Source: Hydractinia symbiolongicarpus (taxonomy: Eukaryota; Cnidaria; Hydrozoa; Anthoathecata; Hydractiniidae). Taken from it: a stretch of 64,000 nucleotides of DNA. The position numbers were made by a program, and so were the translations under genes. Position 1 is the stretch's first letter; each line of letters opens with the position of its first letter. The stretch is from NCBI RefSeq assembly GCF_029227915.1, contig NC_079879.1, positions 8,122,001-8,186,000 on the forward strand, in the 5' to 3' direction. A model generated the notes under the pieces. It searched no databases and had not been told where the DNA came from. It worked only from the letters and a program-made list of their open reading frames with translations. This document shows, one piece after another, positions 9,453 to 19,422 of this stretch.

Positions 9453-12400
9453 TCAGGTTAATAACATATGTTGGACGCGCTGCAATTTCAAGGGCACCGT
9501 ATGTATACCATCCTCGAGTACCTTCCGCTTATCGTAAAACGCTGAGAGTCCCAGCTTGTTTTGCTTGTACGTGACCTTTCCCTGGTTGTGCACCCGGAAA
9601 CCGACGTTTTTCGCAGTATCTAGGCCCCCCTTTAACGTGCTCATGTACCTAGACCAAGTCACCGCATTCTGCTTCTTTGACATCCCTTTGCAAGAAAATT
9701 TGGTACCCTGTTTTCCTTCGACGAAATAGCACTTGGCTGTCAGGGCAATCATCCTCGATCCGATAAATTCTGCTTTGAATAACCCTCCCGTTCGACTCGA
9801 GTACTTATCGATGACAAGCCAGTTTTTAACGTCTTTGTAGTACTCGTCGAGCAGTTCAGGGCAAACAACATCTCGCAACTCTTCCCGAGAGATGGCAAAA
9901 TACGCCTAGTCCGTATCCGTAGAGCAATATTCAAAGTTTCGACGGTCTACGTACTTGTCTCTCACCTTGTAGGCATCTCCTATCTCTTCGAGGTCTTCGA
10001 GATACGGGGATTTCATCGCTGCATCTACCTTCCTTTTATCTCTAGTAAACGTAGTATTCGCGTGCCTCGCCAGATCTTCGATCATCTTTCCGTAGAATGA
10101 ATACCCTTTCAGCTTAGCGGTATCTCCCGCAATACGCTTGTCAGGGTCTTTATCCGCTTGCCGTCGTGCATCTGCAATCTCTTTCGGAAACCATGCAAAT
10201 GGTTTACCTCGAGTGTATTTGATGAACTGGTGAAGCGCAGTCACTTTCAATCCATGGTCAACGTACCATTTCAGTACGGGCGTATACAACAAGATCTTTC
10301 AGCTTTCATCAACTCTAGTAGCTTACGCGTACCTGGAACACACTTGCGCCCCGTAGTTGTCAAGTACTCTTGCATGTGCTCGGGGATTTGATCGTCGGGT
10401 ATCTCCTTGACCACAAATAGCGGAGCCATCTTGCTGAATTTGTCATACAGTTCTGGAGGTACCTCGATATCGACTTGCGCAAATCCGAAGAGCGATCCAT
10501 TTTGAACAACTCGCGTCAGTATCTCGAGATTGTGCGCCGATGTTGGTGTAGACACACTGATCAGCTTTTCCTTCCCACACGGAAAGTTTTCCAGCAGGGT
10601 ACTGGGGTAGAGCATGTTCGCGTCGTACCCTAGAATGGCATATGTTTGGATCCTTGTAGATGTGAGATCTGATACCCGTCACGTCCCTCTCGTGGTACCT
10701 ACAAAAGACAATCGCGGGGCTACCGACCATCCCCGTCTGCAAGAGCTCGTAGGCCTCATTCTTCGTGCCCTCTGTGCATGATGTTTGAACTTCGTTGCAA
10801 GCCTTGCATTCGCTGTTGAAGCATCTATCTTTACACTTATGCTTACAAGGCTCTCCTGGGCCGTAGAGCTCTAGCTGGGGGTTCAGTCGTTGAGACTTGT
10901 TCAAGACGTAGCGCATCGACACACCTGGAATACTTATAGCATATTTCAAAATGTCTATCTCATCATCGTAATACTGCAGCCTTGCTTCAATGAACGGTTC
11001 CTAGTCTGCTAGATTGTACTCACGCAACCAGTCCATCATAGTGACACAGCCTCGCTTGTAAAACTCTGCGCAGAATGTTTCGTACCCTTCAGGAGATAGC
11101 GTGTCCCACTAAGACTACTATGGAAGTCCTCATGCTCCACGGGGCCGACATGGCTCAACTTGTCGTAGTTTGACAACCATTCGTAGGGGAACACGAGCTT
11201 TTCAAGCTTACATTCCAAGGACTTGCACCAGCTGTCATAGCTCATCCCAGTGGCAAGAAAATTCTTGATACCAAGAAATTTGAACCTTGAAGTTGTGAGG
11301 AACATGTAGTCATTGTCTTTTTTCGCTACAGTGATCTTCTAGCTATCGTCTTTGGCAATTTGCTCTACAAAGTACCGCTTGATCATGTTGATGTCATACT
11401 TGCCACTGTTTAAGCCGATCACGGGCACTTGATTTACCCATGCCTTCTGAGTCTTGTCTGGAAGCATGTCAAAGTCGTCAGGCCTCGGGTACATTCTCTC
11501 TACTTCTTCGACGATGAGGACTTGTCTTTTTTCCAGCTGCTCCACGAACTGTTTAACCAAGACCCTTGGGTTTTCCTGCTCAATGAACGTTGGATCTCCG
11601 TTCAAACTATCGGCAATGCCAACACTTACGGGAACATGTCTCGAAAGGTATGTTAGATCAGGGGTTTGCTGGTAATTTAACGTTGATAGGAGGGCTTCAA
11701 AGTCAAACACGATGTAGTGAGGATAGGGTCGAAATTCTTGCCTGAAATACCTCTTGGCTTTGGGTGGGCTCTCACACTCTTACACTGTCACGAGGTTGTA
11801 GCCAAGTTTTCGGATGCCTTCCTTCTTGGACATGGTGGCAGTATATCGGTTTTTGTTCTTGTTTGTTCCTTGACAGGGGCATCCGTGCCACTTGCAGCCG
11901 TGGAACTCGTAGACTGTCTTGGTCTGAGGTTCATATCCGTCTACCTTGTAGACCTCACTTTCTTTCTTCCCGTAGCGAATCACGCGTTATCCCCCATGCC
12001 CACAGAGTGCGTCATGTATGTGTCTCCCCGTCTGCTCCGACATCGCCTCTATCCATTGGCACGCTGCATAGCTGAAGCCTTCATCGTAAAAAACTTTCTC
12101 CAAATTGCTTGGCATACGTTTCACTTTCTCCCCTTTGCAAGTATTTGTCGTCTTGGCACCCTCGCAGTCGTTCTTTGTATGCCGTGTGACGTTGGAGACT
12201 TTTGTGAATAGCTGGCCGCATGCATCACATTCCCAGTGTTGTGTTAAAACATCCATCTTTTTGATGTAAAAACAGTGACCATCCAACATACCATGATTGA
12301 TGTCATCCAAACCCTTTTTGTACTGGCTTTTTCCATAAACAAGTCTCCATGGTGCCTTGTCAGAGTTTATCCTGGGCTCAAAGACCCTGATGTTAATCTT

Positions 12401-13315
12401 GAAGTGTTTCGCAATACCATCAAAATCCACCAGCTTTGTAGGGCGCACATCTTCACGCTTTAGATTTGGATCCTCATAGTACTCGCAGGCTAGTTTGAGG
12501 GCTTATTGAGTGATATGCTTTTCACGCTGCTTTCGCTCCCCTCTGTAGTGAACGGCTAGGCATCGCCAAAATCTTCCTTGTCAAAGCTGTAGATGCACCT
12601 CTTCTTTCGTAACCAGTCTGGAAGATCTAAGTAAAGGCTCCTGTGAAGAGATTATCTTGATCTGTACATGCTTGAAGACTATTTTCCCGTCATACGATCC
12701 TGGGGTCTCGATGGTTCTTGCTGGGGGCAAGTACGCCTTGCCCCAAAACTCGACATTCTCCAGATCCAGGCGCTGCATTTCACACATGAGGGCTTCGATT
12801 TCCGCAATGGTTGATAACGACTTGGCGCTCTTACTTTTGTGATAGGGAGTTACACGACCTCCGCCTTGGTGAATATCACAGTTGAAACTGTAGACTATCG
12901 TGACCCTCATATCGATATGAGGCGTGGTTTTTCGCATGATCGCATCTGTCAGTGGTTGGTTTAGATTCTTGTTGAACCGCCATGTCTTGACACGATTTCC
13001 GTCTTCCAGCATCCGTGTGTAATTTTCGTCAAATATGTGCTGGATGTCTTCGACGCCTTCGGGTTGGTTTTTCTCTTGTGGGAACAGCTGTTTGATGTTT
13101 TCGACTCCACGGTAATCCTCTTGTGCTTCTTGTTCTACCTCATCGTGAAGTGTTGTTGTTGTTCTTGCTGAAATTTGCTCCTTCGCCTTGTTGTGATAAA
13201 AAGTAACAGTATCCCGCACACTCTTCAATCGATTAGTAAGTGCGTCGTGGGTTGCTGCTACTGGCGCTGATACGGTGTCGTATATTTTGCTTATTGCGTT
13301 CTTGAACCAACTCAT
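9453..13315 (-). pseudogene. POLB: Protein-primed family B DNA polymerase, Polinton 1 copy (multiple breaks)
   Basis: Pieces in order from 13315 down: a Polinton-specific N-terminal region (13315-12581), a two-CxxC zinc segment (12448-11987), an EFHGCKWHGCP motif resembling Vsr/restriction-type nucleases (11983-11780), and the 3'-5' exonuclease with DFEA and the NSGKYDINM motif (11710-11339). Then come the palm motif A region with YDANMLYP (near 10620), motif B region and motif C TDTD (9906). The C-terminal part (9878-9453) contains KFSCKGMSKKQN. A Cys-rich insert (about 10.79-10.86 kb) lies before motif A. In-frame stops include those near 11987, 11780, 11339, 10999 and 9906, with frameshifts near 12540, 11110 and 10620. 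The start at 13315 follows AATAAACAGG. The gene would replicate the element from a terminal protein primer; it is dead but recent enough to read. Confidence 0.88.
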
Positions 13316-13484
13316 CCTGTTTATTATAGGTACGGTTCAACCTAAAACCAGCGGTCGTGGTTTGAGTAGGGGAATACCCTCTACTCAACTTGGGTATGAT
13401 GACTCAGCAATATCGGTCGATGCCGTCGTTTTTTTGCAATGTCAGCATATTTTCGTGTGAGGGTTACATGATTTGTGATATCGA

Positions 13485-13492
13485 TGACGTCA
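13485..13492. promoter_or_regulatory. CRE octamer TGACGTCA near the Polinton 1/2 junction
   Basis: A perfect palindromic ATF/CREB-type site. It lies upstream of the Polinton 1 polymerase on the minus strand. Function is inferred from the motif only. Confidence 0.35.
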
Positions 13493-13545
13493 TTAGTTTT
13501 TGGTGGATGCGCATGCGCGTGAGTGGGGAGGGGTGTGGGGATTGA

Positions 13546-13553
13546 TGACGTCA
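13546..13553. promoter_or_regulatory. CRE octamer in outer left terminal region of Polinton 2
   Basis: TGACGTCA lies 112-119 bases outside the inner terminal repeat. A matching octamer lies 108-115 bases outside the right repeat (27213-27220). A GCGCATGCGCG-type string sits just beyond on the left, and a GCGCACGCG string on the right. The symmetric placement suggests the terminal repeat extends this far and carries a promoter element. Confidence 0.5.
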
Positions 13554-13878
13554 CAGATTTTTGGGGGTGTTGAGGGAGCGTTTTTGGATAAGGGTTTTGA
13601 CGGGTAAAAGTGTCGAAGGAGCGAAAGTACTTATACTGACTCCCTAGTACTACTTATGTGGAACAGGAGCTCAAAAAATATTCTAGCGGGAATTTCCCTA
13701 ATGATACAAATATTCATCAAGAATCAACGCATGTGCAGTAAAGACACGCTATGTCGAGCGGAATGAAATCTTCTGACAAAACAAAAATTCAATAAAGAGA
13801 ATGGATTCATGCACTGTCAAACAATTACGTGATATTGCAAAAGGTCGTGGATTAACAAGGTATTATAGACTACGTAAA
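13546..13878 (+). repeat. Left terminal inverted repeat of Polinton 2
   Basis: Bases 13665-13878 form a gap-free inverted match to 26892-27105 (17 mismatches in 214). The repeat includes the promoter region, the AATAAAGAGAATG start string and the first 26 codons of the SAP-type protein. The outer part (to at least 13546) is recognisable only by spaced motifs. Confidence 0.9.
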
Positions 13879-14025
13879 GCTGAATTAATTGCCTTATTAG
13901 AGAATGTATCACAGAAACCGGTCAAACCTATAACATCAGAGGATATGGACGTCTTCGAGAGACAGGAGATGGCCAAGACCCATCCAACCATCGGACCTTC
14001 CGAAGTTTCCGAATTAATGGTATAG
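13801..14025 (+). CDS. SAP/HeH-type protein starting inside the left terminal repeat (Polinton 2)
   Basis: A 74-residue ORF. Residues 4-35 (TVKQLRDIAKGRGLTRYY...) are a SAP/Rho-N-like helix-extended-helix DNA-binding domain; the rest is polar. Because the start lies in the terminal repeat, the same N-terminus opens the repeat protein at the other end (26969 downward). The downstream polymerase fragment starts only about 30 bases later, so the two may once have been one fused or overlapping gene. Likely role: binding element ends or DNA during replication or packaging (inferred). Confidence 0.65.
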   Translation: MDSCTVKQLRDIAKGRGLTRYYRLRKAELIALLENVSQKPVKPITSEDMDVFERQEMAKTHPTIGPSEVSELMV

Positions 14026-14054
14026 GAGGGGCCAAAGTTAACGGGTATATAGGG

Positions 14055-15130
14055 ATGGTGCGATCAAACGTGAAAACCTTAGTTGGGGACCAGGTAGAAG
14101 ATGTGGGGTCGGCAAAGGTACAGTTATCCCTGTGGATTATGTGGAAAAAACCCTCAAATATAGAGGGGGCTAATGAAGAGTACATTGAGGTGAAGAAGGC
14201 TTTTCATAGCAATATGGCCTCGGCATTCCAAGGTAGCAACGTGGACGATGTGCTGGATAGGATGTTTGCCCAAATCAAAACAGGTGTGGAAAATCCGGCA
14301 CGGCCTCGGAGTGGCTTTACAATATCTAAAATCCTATATCTTGATGTAGACTTCCATACTCTACGGTTAACGAGAGGTTCATCGTATGTTGAACTACCAA
14401 AATAGGTAGCATCCAAATAGTCAATTATTAAACCAAAAATGAGGATGAGAAGTGTTTCAAATCGGCCATTATAGCATCTTTACATCATGAGGAGATTAAA
14501 AAAGATCCACAAAGAATAAGCAAGCTGAAGCATCATGTAGAACTTTATAACTGGGATGGTATAGAGTTCCCAACCAGTATAAAATCCATATACAAATTCG
14601 AGGCGAATAACCATGACATTGCGGCGAATGTTCTGTATATAGATGGAAAAAGAATCAACATCCTACGTCGATCGGTGCACAACGAATGTACCAAGATGGT
14701 GACCCTATTGCTTATCACCGATGATAAAAGACTCACTATACGGCAGTCAAAAGTCTATCGAGACTCCTGGGCAAGGAGATTTCAAAGAATAGGAACCCAA
14801 TGCCCTTCTGCCTTTCATGTCTACAGGGTTTTCCCACGGCTGAATCGAATCGAGTGACTGCATCGATCACTAGGCAGTCAAGATCACAATGCCAAATGAG
14901 GCTGAAAAATGGCTATACTGTCCAACAGCAATTCAAGGTACCCTTTGCCATATATGCAGACTTCGAGAGTCTGCTAGTCCCGGTAGAAGATGCAAGGGAT
15001 ACCAAGACGAAAAGGCTAAGCAAGCATGTACCATCTGGCTGGTGCACCTATAGCATCTTTGCCTATGGGAATGTACCGGATCCACTAAAAGTCTATAGGG
15101 GTGAGGTCTGTGTGACAAAGTTCGTGTGAC
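14055..15130 (+). pseudogene. POLB: Family B DNA polymerase, N-terminal fragment only (Polinton 2)
   Basis: The first ORF (14055-14405) has the Polinton polymerase lead region: AFHSNM...DVLDRMF, then SGFTISKILYLDVDFHTLRLTRGSSYVELPK. After a stop it continues in other frames with NEDEKCFKSAI, HHVELYNWDGIEFPTS and a SCLQGFP region, to a DFESLL exonuclease-like motif near 14960 and VYRGEVCV at about 15110. Straight after this the sequence changes to the gene that follows the polymerase in Polinton 1. The exonuclease remainder, palm, fingers and thumb (roughly 2.5 kb) are therefore deleted. At least three frame breaks lie in the remaining piece. Confidence 0.8.
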
Positions 15131-15606
15131 AAGTATTCGACAATGCCTCCGCAGAATATGAAAATATTGAGAAGCCCATCGATAAACGCCAGGCTTTGAG
15201 GGAGGCCCTACGCAAGGGCAAGGGGCATCTCCTGTCCAAAAAATGCACAAAGGGCTTTGTCGACAAGGCCCCTGATGAGGCTATCGACAAGGGACAAAAA
15301 GAGTATGTACAGCGGGAACTTCAGGAGAACAGAGAAAAGACCGCAAAAGCACTGTCAACCCATGCTATAAGCCTATATGCCAGCATGATAGGGAATTTTG
15401 TGGATATAGACAGTGTTGAGGAGCTAAGGAGAGATACTGAGGATGACCCTAGTATTAAAGACGCCTTTGCGAACTTAGGTATACTGGTCTACTGTACATT
15501 CGGCAAGTATCTTGCGCCTATTTTAATTGCTGGGCATACGGCCCGACATATGAGCAAAAAGAAGGACGCGGAGAATGAGGCGGAGACGGCGGAGACGGCA
15601 CCATAA
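15131..15606 (+). pseudogene. Polinton conserved protein, Polinton 2 copy (5' end replaced by deletion junction)
   Basis: The frame is open from about 15130 to 15606: EKPIDKRQ, then LLSKKCTKGFVDKAPDEA, YVQRELQE, the DLGILVYCTFGKYLAPILIAGH hydrophobic block and a Lys/Glu tail. It is homologous to 9362-8737 of Polinton 1. The N-terminal membrane anchor present there is gone, because the deletion that removed the polymerase core fused this gene to polymerase residues. An in-frame ATG exists at 15196 only by alternative reading. Function unknown. Confidence 0.6.
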
Positions 15607-15611
15607 GATAA

Positions 15612-15947
15612 ATGAGTGAAGAAGAGAAACAAGAAGAGCGATACACAAAGAAGAATGAGGGTCGTGTAGCAGCCGGCAAGAGACTTGCCGAATGGAACCG
15701 AAAGAACAAGGCCAACTTGCAGAAGAAGGTGGGCAAAGAACCTTCACAGGATGATAAAGAACCTGCGGCAGGTTCTAGCAAGTCGATGGGCAGTGTCCAC
15801 ATCTATGGAGTTGGAGCGATAGCTGTGATTGCTGTAGGTGTCGGGGTTTGGTATATGTTTGGAAGGGGTAAAAATGAGCCCAATAAGCCGGTGGATAATC
15901 CGGAGCCTCAGCATGGTAAAACCCAACCTATCCCCGGCATGCAATGA
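15612..15947 (+). CDS. Small single-pass membrane protein (Polinton 2)
   Basis: An intact 111-residue ORF starting five bases after the previous stop, with ATG in AGATAAATG. It has an acidic start, a conserved basic block (KKNEGRVAAGKRLAEWNRKN), a polar linker, one membrane span of about 20 residues near position 70 (IAVIAVGVGVWYMF) and a polar tail. The homologue is 8467-8147. Block identity between two otherwise diverged elements points to purifying selection during their active life. Probably a virion membrane protein. Confidence 0.72.
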   Translation: MSEEEKQEERYTKKNEGRVAAGKRLAEWNRKNKANLQKKVGKEPSQDDKEPAAGSSKSMGSVHIYGVGAIAVIAVGVGVWYMFGRGKNEPNKPVDNPEPQHGKTQPIPGMQ

Positions 15948-15996
15948 ATTTTGCTAAAATAACACCTAAAAATTGGTAGGTAAACATGATGAAAAT

Positions 15997-16233
15997 ATGG
16001 GACCAAAAGAGACCATGATTATTGATGCCTTTTGGGAGTCTGTCAGGCTCGTCTCATACACAATACTAATCGCCATGGGCGGAAAGAAGGCCTTGGGGGT
16101 TTCCAGGCCCGGTGCCAAGATGGATATGGAAGATGGTTTAAAACTAGCTGGGTATATGACGGCGGCGATTTTGTTCGACGAATACGCGATGAAGCAGGGA
16201 TGGTACAAGAAGTCCCTAATATCTCCGAAATAG
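15997..16233 (+). CDS. Small conserved Polinton protein (78 aa)
   Basis: The ORF is open from before 15973. The first in-frame ATG at 15997 gives MGPKETMIID. An out-of-frame ATG at 15986 sits in the TAAACATG string, so a one-base shift may have displaced the original start. Homologous to 8084-7836 (shared RPxAKMxMxD and QGW segments). It contains a hydrophobic stretch around LVSYTILIAMGG. Function unknown. Confidence 0.6.
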   Translation: MGPKETMIIDAFWESVRLVSYTILIAMGGKKALGVSRPGAKMDMEDGLKLAGYMTAAILFDEYAMKQGWYKKSLISPK

Positions 16234-16247
16234 ACCGCCCGGTGAAT

Positions 16248-16274
16248 TTTTATTTGTCATAAAGACAAATAAAA
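16248..16274. terminator. AT-rich hairpin between small protein gene and HNH gene
   Basis: Perfect 11-bp arms (16248-16258 and 16264-16274) with a 5-nt loop, 15 bases after the upstream stop and immediately before the Cys-rich HNH-type reading frame. Position matches the palindromes before the other two HNH-type genes. Confidence 0.5.
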
Positions 16275-16275
16275 T

Positions 16276-16660
16276 TAACGGAAGAGGAGGCCAAACAGTG
16301 CCATAAATGTTTAAAAACCCTACCATTGAACCAGTTCAAGTCAAAGGGCAAAGGTCATCTAATAAAAACATGCATTCACTGCCTTGATCTTGGTAGGATT
16401 TCAAAAGGTAATGCCAAACGCCGCATTTATATGCAACCATTATACGAGTTAATAATTATGCTACAGGATCATATTCAAGCCCAATTTAATGAGGGGTACA
16501 CGTGGGAGAACTTTAATAGGGTACGCTTAAATATGATGAAACTTTTAATCGCCCAACGCTTGCCGAGGTCACCAATGTATTACGGTGGGCACAATATGCC
16601 ATAACAAATGGAGATCAAATGTTGTAGGAGTAATAGTCGAACGAAAAGTTGCATAGACTC
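16276..16660 (+). pseudogene. Cys-rich HNH-type protein, first Polinton 2 copy (decayed)
   Basis: Translation just after the hairpin reads EEEAKQCHKCLKTLP, a KGKGHLIKTC segment and CIHCLDL: two CxxC pairs as in the copies at 17582 and 2552. It then reads HIQAQFNEGYTWENFN, the lead of the HNH motif, but the WHIDHI core is not readable. The tail, TLAEVTNVLRW-like in a shifted frame, matches the end of HNH proteins of this type. No ATG was found in frame, and at least one frameshift lies near 16555. Probably an inactivated nuclease-like gene. Confidence 0.5.
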
Positions 16661-16952
16661 CCTTGATAAGACCAAAAAAAGGCGGGCGACTCCTAAAAAT
16701 AGGGACATCGAAGACGTTGAACACAACCTGGATCCCCTTGCTATTGATAAGGAAATTAGGGATGTTCAACAGAATGAAAACTATATCATCCTGTATGATC
16801 TACTCACATATAACATTATACCCCAACATATCAAAGTTAAGCTTTGCTCTATCTATCGGGGATTATTGGAAAACAATCACGGGGGTGTATTGATATGTTC
16901 GGGCTGTGGTGCCCTGTACCCAAAAGTTCACAACAGGAAGTGGAGCAATTAG
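16608..16952 (+). CDS. Hypothetical protein with C-terminal CxxC (Polinton 2)
   Basis: A 114-residue ORF: a Cys/Lys-rich start (which may be the tail of the decayed HNH gene), a helical DVQQNENYIILYDLL segment, and an ICSGCGALYP motif that could bind one half of a zinc site. It ends four bases before the ATPase start. No family recognised. The N-terminal third may be spurious. Confidence 0.4.
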   Translation: MEIKCCRSNSRTKSCIDSLDKTKKRRATPKNRDIEDVEHNLDPLAIDKEIRDVQQNENYIILYDLLTYNIIPQHIKVKLCSIYRGLLENNHGGVLICSGCGALYPKVHNRKWSN

Positions 16953-16955
16953 TAA

Positions 16956-17540
16956 ATGGATGTCATAAGAGATCCACATACGGCAATATTTACAGGTCCG
17001 ACAAGCTGTGGCAAGACACAACGTGTTTTGAACCTCCTCGAGCAGGAATATAAGAAGCACTTCAACATTATCGTCATCCTGTGCCCGACTATACGGTGGA
17101 ATACCACCTATTTGGAGAGGGCCACGCCTTGGAAAAAATGTATTCCTGATCGACCCCGGAAATGAGCTGTTTGAATGGATTCGGAAATTGTCGTCGTTAT
17201 TCGCGGCTGAGGACAGTCTTTTCGTTGTTGATGATGTAATAGCCAACGAGAGCCTCGATAAAAAAAGGCATCCCTGCTTGAGCTTGCAGTCAGTGGTAGA
17301 CATAGGAGGCATAGCTTATGGCTACTCACACAGTATACTGCCTTGACCAAGAACCTTCGGAGGCAAAAGAAGCAGTTGTTTGCCTGATACCCTCATGAAC
17401 GCAGCGACATGAGACTAATCGATGAAGAGACGAATCTCATCTACGACTAGGACGAGATCAAAGTCGAGCTGAAGAGCTGCAAGCACGCGTGTCTATACGT
17501 AAGGGTCGAGCACCCTAGGAGTTGGAAAATTTTGGATTGA
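16956..17540 (+). pseudogene. ATP: A32/FtsK-like packaging ATPase, Polinton 2 copy (frameshifted)
   Basis: The first 69 residues are open, with Walker A GPTSCGKT and the ILCPTIRW segment. The start codon lies in TAGTAAATGG. A frameshift near 17150 breaks the ORF. Walker B (LFVVDD) follows near 17220 in another frame, with further shifts near 17270-17400. The end KHACLYVRVEHPR...ILD matches Polinton 1. The family motor packages DNA into virions. This copy is inactive as written. Confidence 0.82.
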
Positions 17541-17545
17541 GCACA

Positions 17546-17577
17546 ATTTGTGTTTGTCATTAATGACAAACACAAAT
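17546..17577. terminator. Perfect 32-bp palindrome before HNH gene
   Basis: Two 16-base arms without loop or mismatch, five bases after the ATPase stop and four bases before the HNH gene ATG. It could terminate the ATPase transcript, act as an operator, or be a recognition site linked to the HNH gene. Only position supports these ideas. Confidence 0.55.
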
Positions 17578-17581
17578 CAAT

Positions 17582-18258
17582 ATGGAGGAGACCAGGAAAT
17601 GCACACAATGTAAACACTTTTTATCTTCGGACAAGTTTAGGATCAAGGGGAATGGTCAACTAAATAAACTGTGTATCAAATGCCTGAATGTTATCAAGGC
17701 GTTAAAGGGGTGTACAAAGTGCCTCCGTGAAAAACAGAGATCCCAATGTAAGGACTGCGGGAGAAGTCAAATTTGCCCTCATAAAAACTGAGGAGACAAT
17801 GCAGGGACTGCAGGGGAAGTCAAATTTGCCCCCAACAAAGGGTGAGGGCCTATTGCAAAGACTGCAAGGGTAGTCAGATCAGAGTCAGTATTGCCACCAT
17901 AAAAAGCAGAGACGATATTGCCCCATTTGCGACCCCCCTGGCCATCTAGCTCATAATGTAGGTAGTCGATGCCGCAAGGCCCTGAAGGGAAACAAGGAGC
18001 TCAGTTCCAGGGCGTATATCGGTTGCGATATGACTACCCTGCAGACCCATATTGAGGCTCGGTTTATTGAGGGTATGACCTGGGAAAATTATGATAAAGA
18101 GTGGCATATTTATCACATATTTATCACCGCTGAGGTACCAGGAAAATGTGGATGCCCCATCGCTTGCCGAGGTTGGAAGGAGGTTACACTATACCAACAC
18201 CCAACCTATGTGGGCGAGTGAAATTATATCAAATGGAAATCGATATATTACGGAATAG
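17582..18258 (+). pseudogene. Cys-rich repeat plus HNH nuclease-like protein, second Polinton 2 copy
   Basis: ORF 17582-17791 has CTQC...CIKC, then KCLREK and a CKDCGRSQICPH repeat of the EsV-1-7-like kind. Repeats continue past a stop in shifted frames (17800-17900). Then follow CDPPGHLAH, an ALKGNKELSS segment, GCDMTTLQTHIEARF, GMTWENYDKEWHIYHI (HNH-type motif, with Tyr where Asp is usual in WHIDHI) and a tail with YTNTQPMWASE. Frame breaks lie at 17791, about 17900 and about 18130. The likely ancestral role is a Zn-dependent nuclease or DNA-binding protein carried as Polinton cargo. Confidence 0.65.
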
Positions 18259-18326
18259 GTAGCCCGCATCCAACCAAAAGTCGATTTTCACTACTCTTGC
18301 AGGTAGTGTAAATTGTATGCAAAAAT

Positions 18327-18347
18327 GGGTGGGGTGCCACCCCACCC
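18327..18347. terminator. Perfect GC-rich hairpin between convergent HNH and integrase genes
   Basis: Ten-base arms made of G and T against C and A (18327-18336, 18338-18347) with one central base, 21 bases beyond the integrase stop. It occupies the same junction as the hairpin at 6428-6452 in Polinton 1. Confidence 0.6.
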
Positions 18348-18368
18348 CTTGGTAAACTTCGATCCCTA

Positions 18369-19392
18369 TCACCACTCCTTAACATGTTCTGGAGGCACTT
18401 TGACATCTTCAGGAATAAGCATCAACTCTTCTGACACGAAGCTTCTTTCGGACCTTCCTTCAAATAGTATAGCAGACTACTAGCAGACAGAATTGTATAC
18501 TATACGGTCCAACCTATACATTTTCCTACTCCACCAGGCACCAGTGGCACGTCGTTTCGCATCACCATGCTCTTCCCCAGGCTGCAGCAGATACAAATAT
18601 AATCCATCCTCAGGTAGAGGCTTTTCCTCTGGATATTCCTCGCCTTTTGCAAGCGATACCTCATCCAGGTTGATCGCCTTGTTAGGTTTCATATCAATCA
18701 TAGTGGTCTTAGTATTGTTGAGACTTTTGACGATGATATACAGATGTTTGACCAAGGTGGTACTAGTCTCCCCAGAGACCAATTCTTGGGCATCTTGGGG
18801 CTTAAATAGTCTAGTCTCTCTGCAAGGACCTTGTTGTACGGTTCGACGAAGGCCGTGAACGTATGGTGGTACTTCGTGGTAGCCCTCTTGATCTCAACAC
18901 CCTTATCCTCCAGTAGTTTTGTTACGTCGGATTTGAACTCGGAACCATTATCGCACTGAAAGGTTTTAGGGTAGTGTAAAGGTCCCGCTTTGTAAGTATC
19001 TTTGATCATGTCTGCGACTTCGCTAGCTATCTTGGTTCTTAGGGGCCTCGCTACCTTATATCTTGAGGCCACGTCAATGCCTGTCAGAGTATACTTGTAC
19101 GTATTGCCATACAACCGATCATGGGGCATGAACAACAGGTCGAACTGATGCATCTCATTCGGTGTATTAATGGTGAAATGCGGATAATCGATCTTTTTAG
19201 GGCCTTTGATATGCCGGAGAAATAAGAGTTGCCTGGATAGCCAATAAGTTACCAGCTTTTTGGAGAGACCGCTCTCCTTTGAGAGTAATTTGACGGCTTT
19301 CCGTCCGGTCCAGAGATGTTCCGGAGTGTAGTAGATATTGCCAAGATTTCCTGCTTCCTTCTCGGTAATGACATGTGGTGATTTTCTGACAT
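18369..19392 (-). pseudogene. INT: Retroviral-type (rve, DDE) integrase of Polinton 2
   Basis: From the ATG at 19392 (string ATAATAAACATG) the product has a helical N-terminal region (YYTPEHLWTGRKAVKLLSK), then the catalytic core with Asp in HQFDLLF, Asp in QCDNGSEFKSD and Glu in FVEPYNKV. The C-terminal module reads EDGLYLYLLQPGEEHGD and ends in VSEELMLIPEDV. The core frame is open from 19153 to 18698. Frameshifts near 19375, 18810 and 18480 break the ends. All three catalytic positions survive. The enzyme inserts the element into chromosomes. Confidence 0.85.
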
Positions 19393-19422
19393 GTTTATTA
19401 TATATATCAGAAAAACGCGTTC

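Larger units (their letters stand above)
1..13500 (-). mobile_element. Polinton/Maverick element 1 (left end outside window, decayed)
   Basis: This block encodes the Polinton gene set: family B DNA polymerase at the right end on the minus strand, an A32-like packaging ATPase, penton-like minor capsid protein, the C-terminal part of a retroviral-type integrase, an HNH-type protein and several small membrane proteins. Gene order matches Polinton 2 in mirror image, so the two elements stand head to head with their polymerase ends facing at about 13.3-14.0 kb. Protein similarity between the two is only moderate, so they are different families and not a recent duplication. Most long genes carry stops or frameshifts. 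The major capsid gene and the front of the integrase are missing where a LINE is inserted (3.53-5.83 kb). The right boundary is approximate and the left terminal repeat is not in the window. Confidence 0.9.

Noticed and set aside
11717-12211. 164-codon plus-strand ORF
   Set aside because: It is antisense to readable polymerase sequence and its residues show no family pattern; a shadow ORF.
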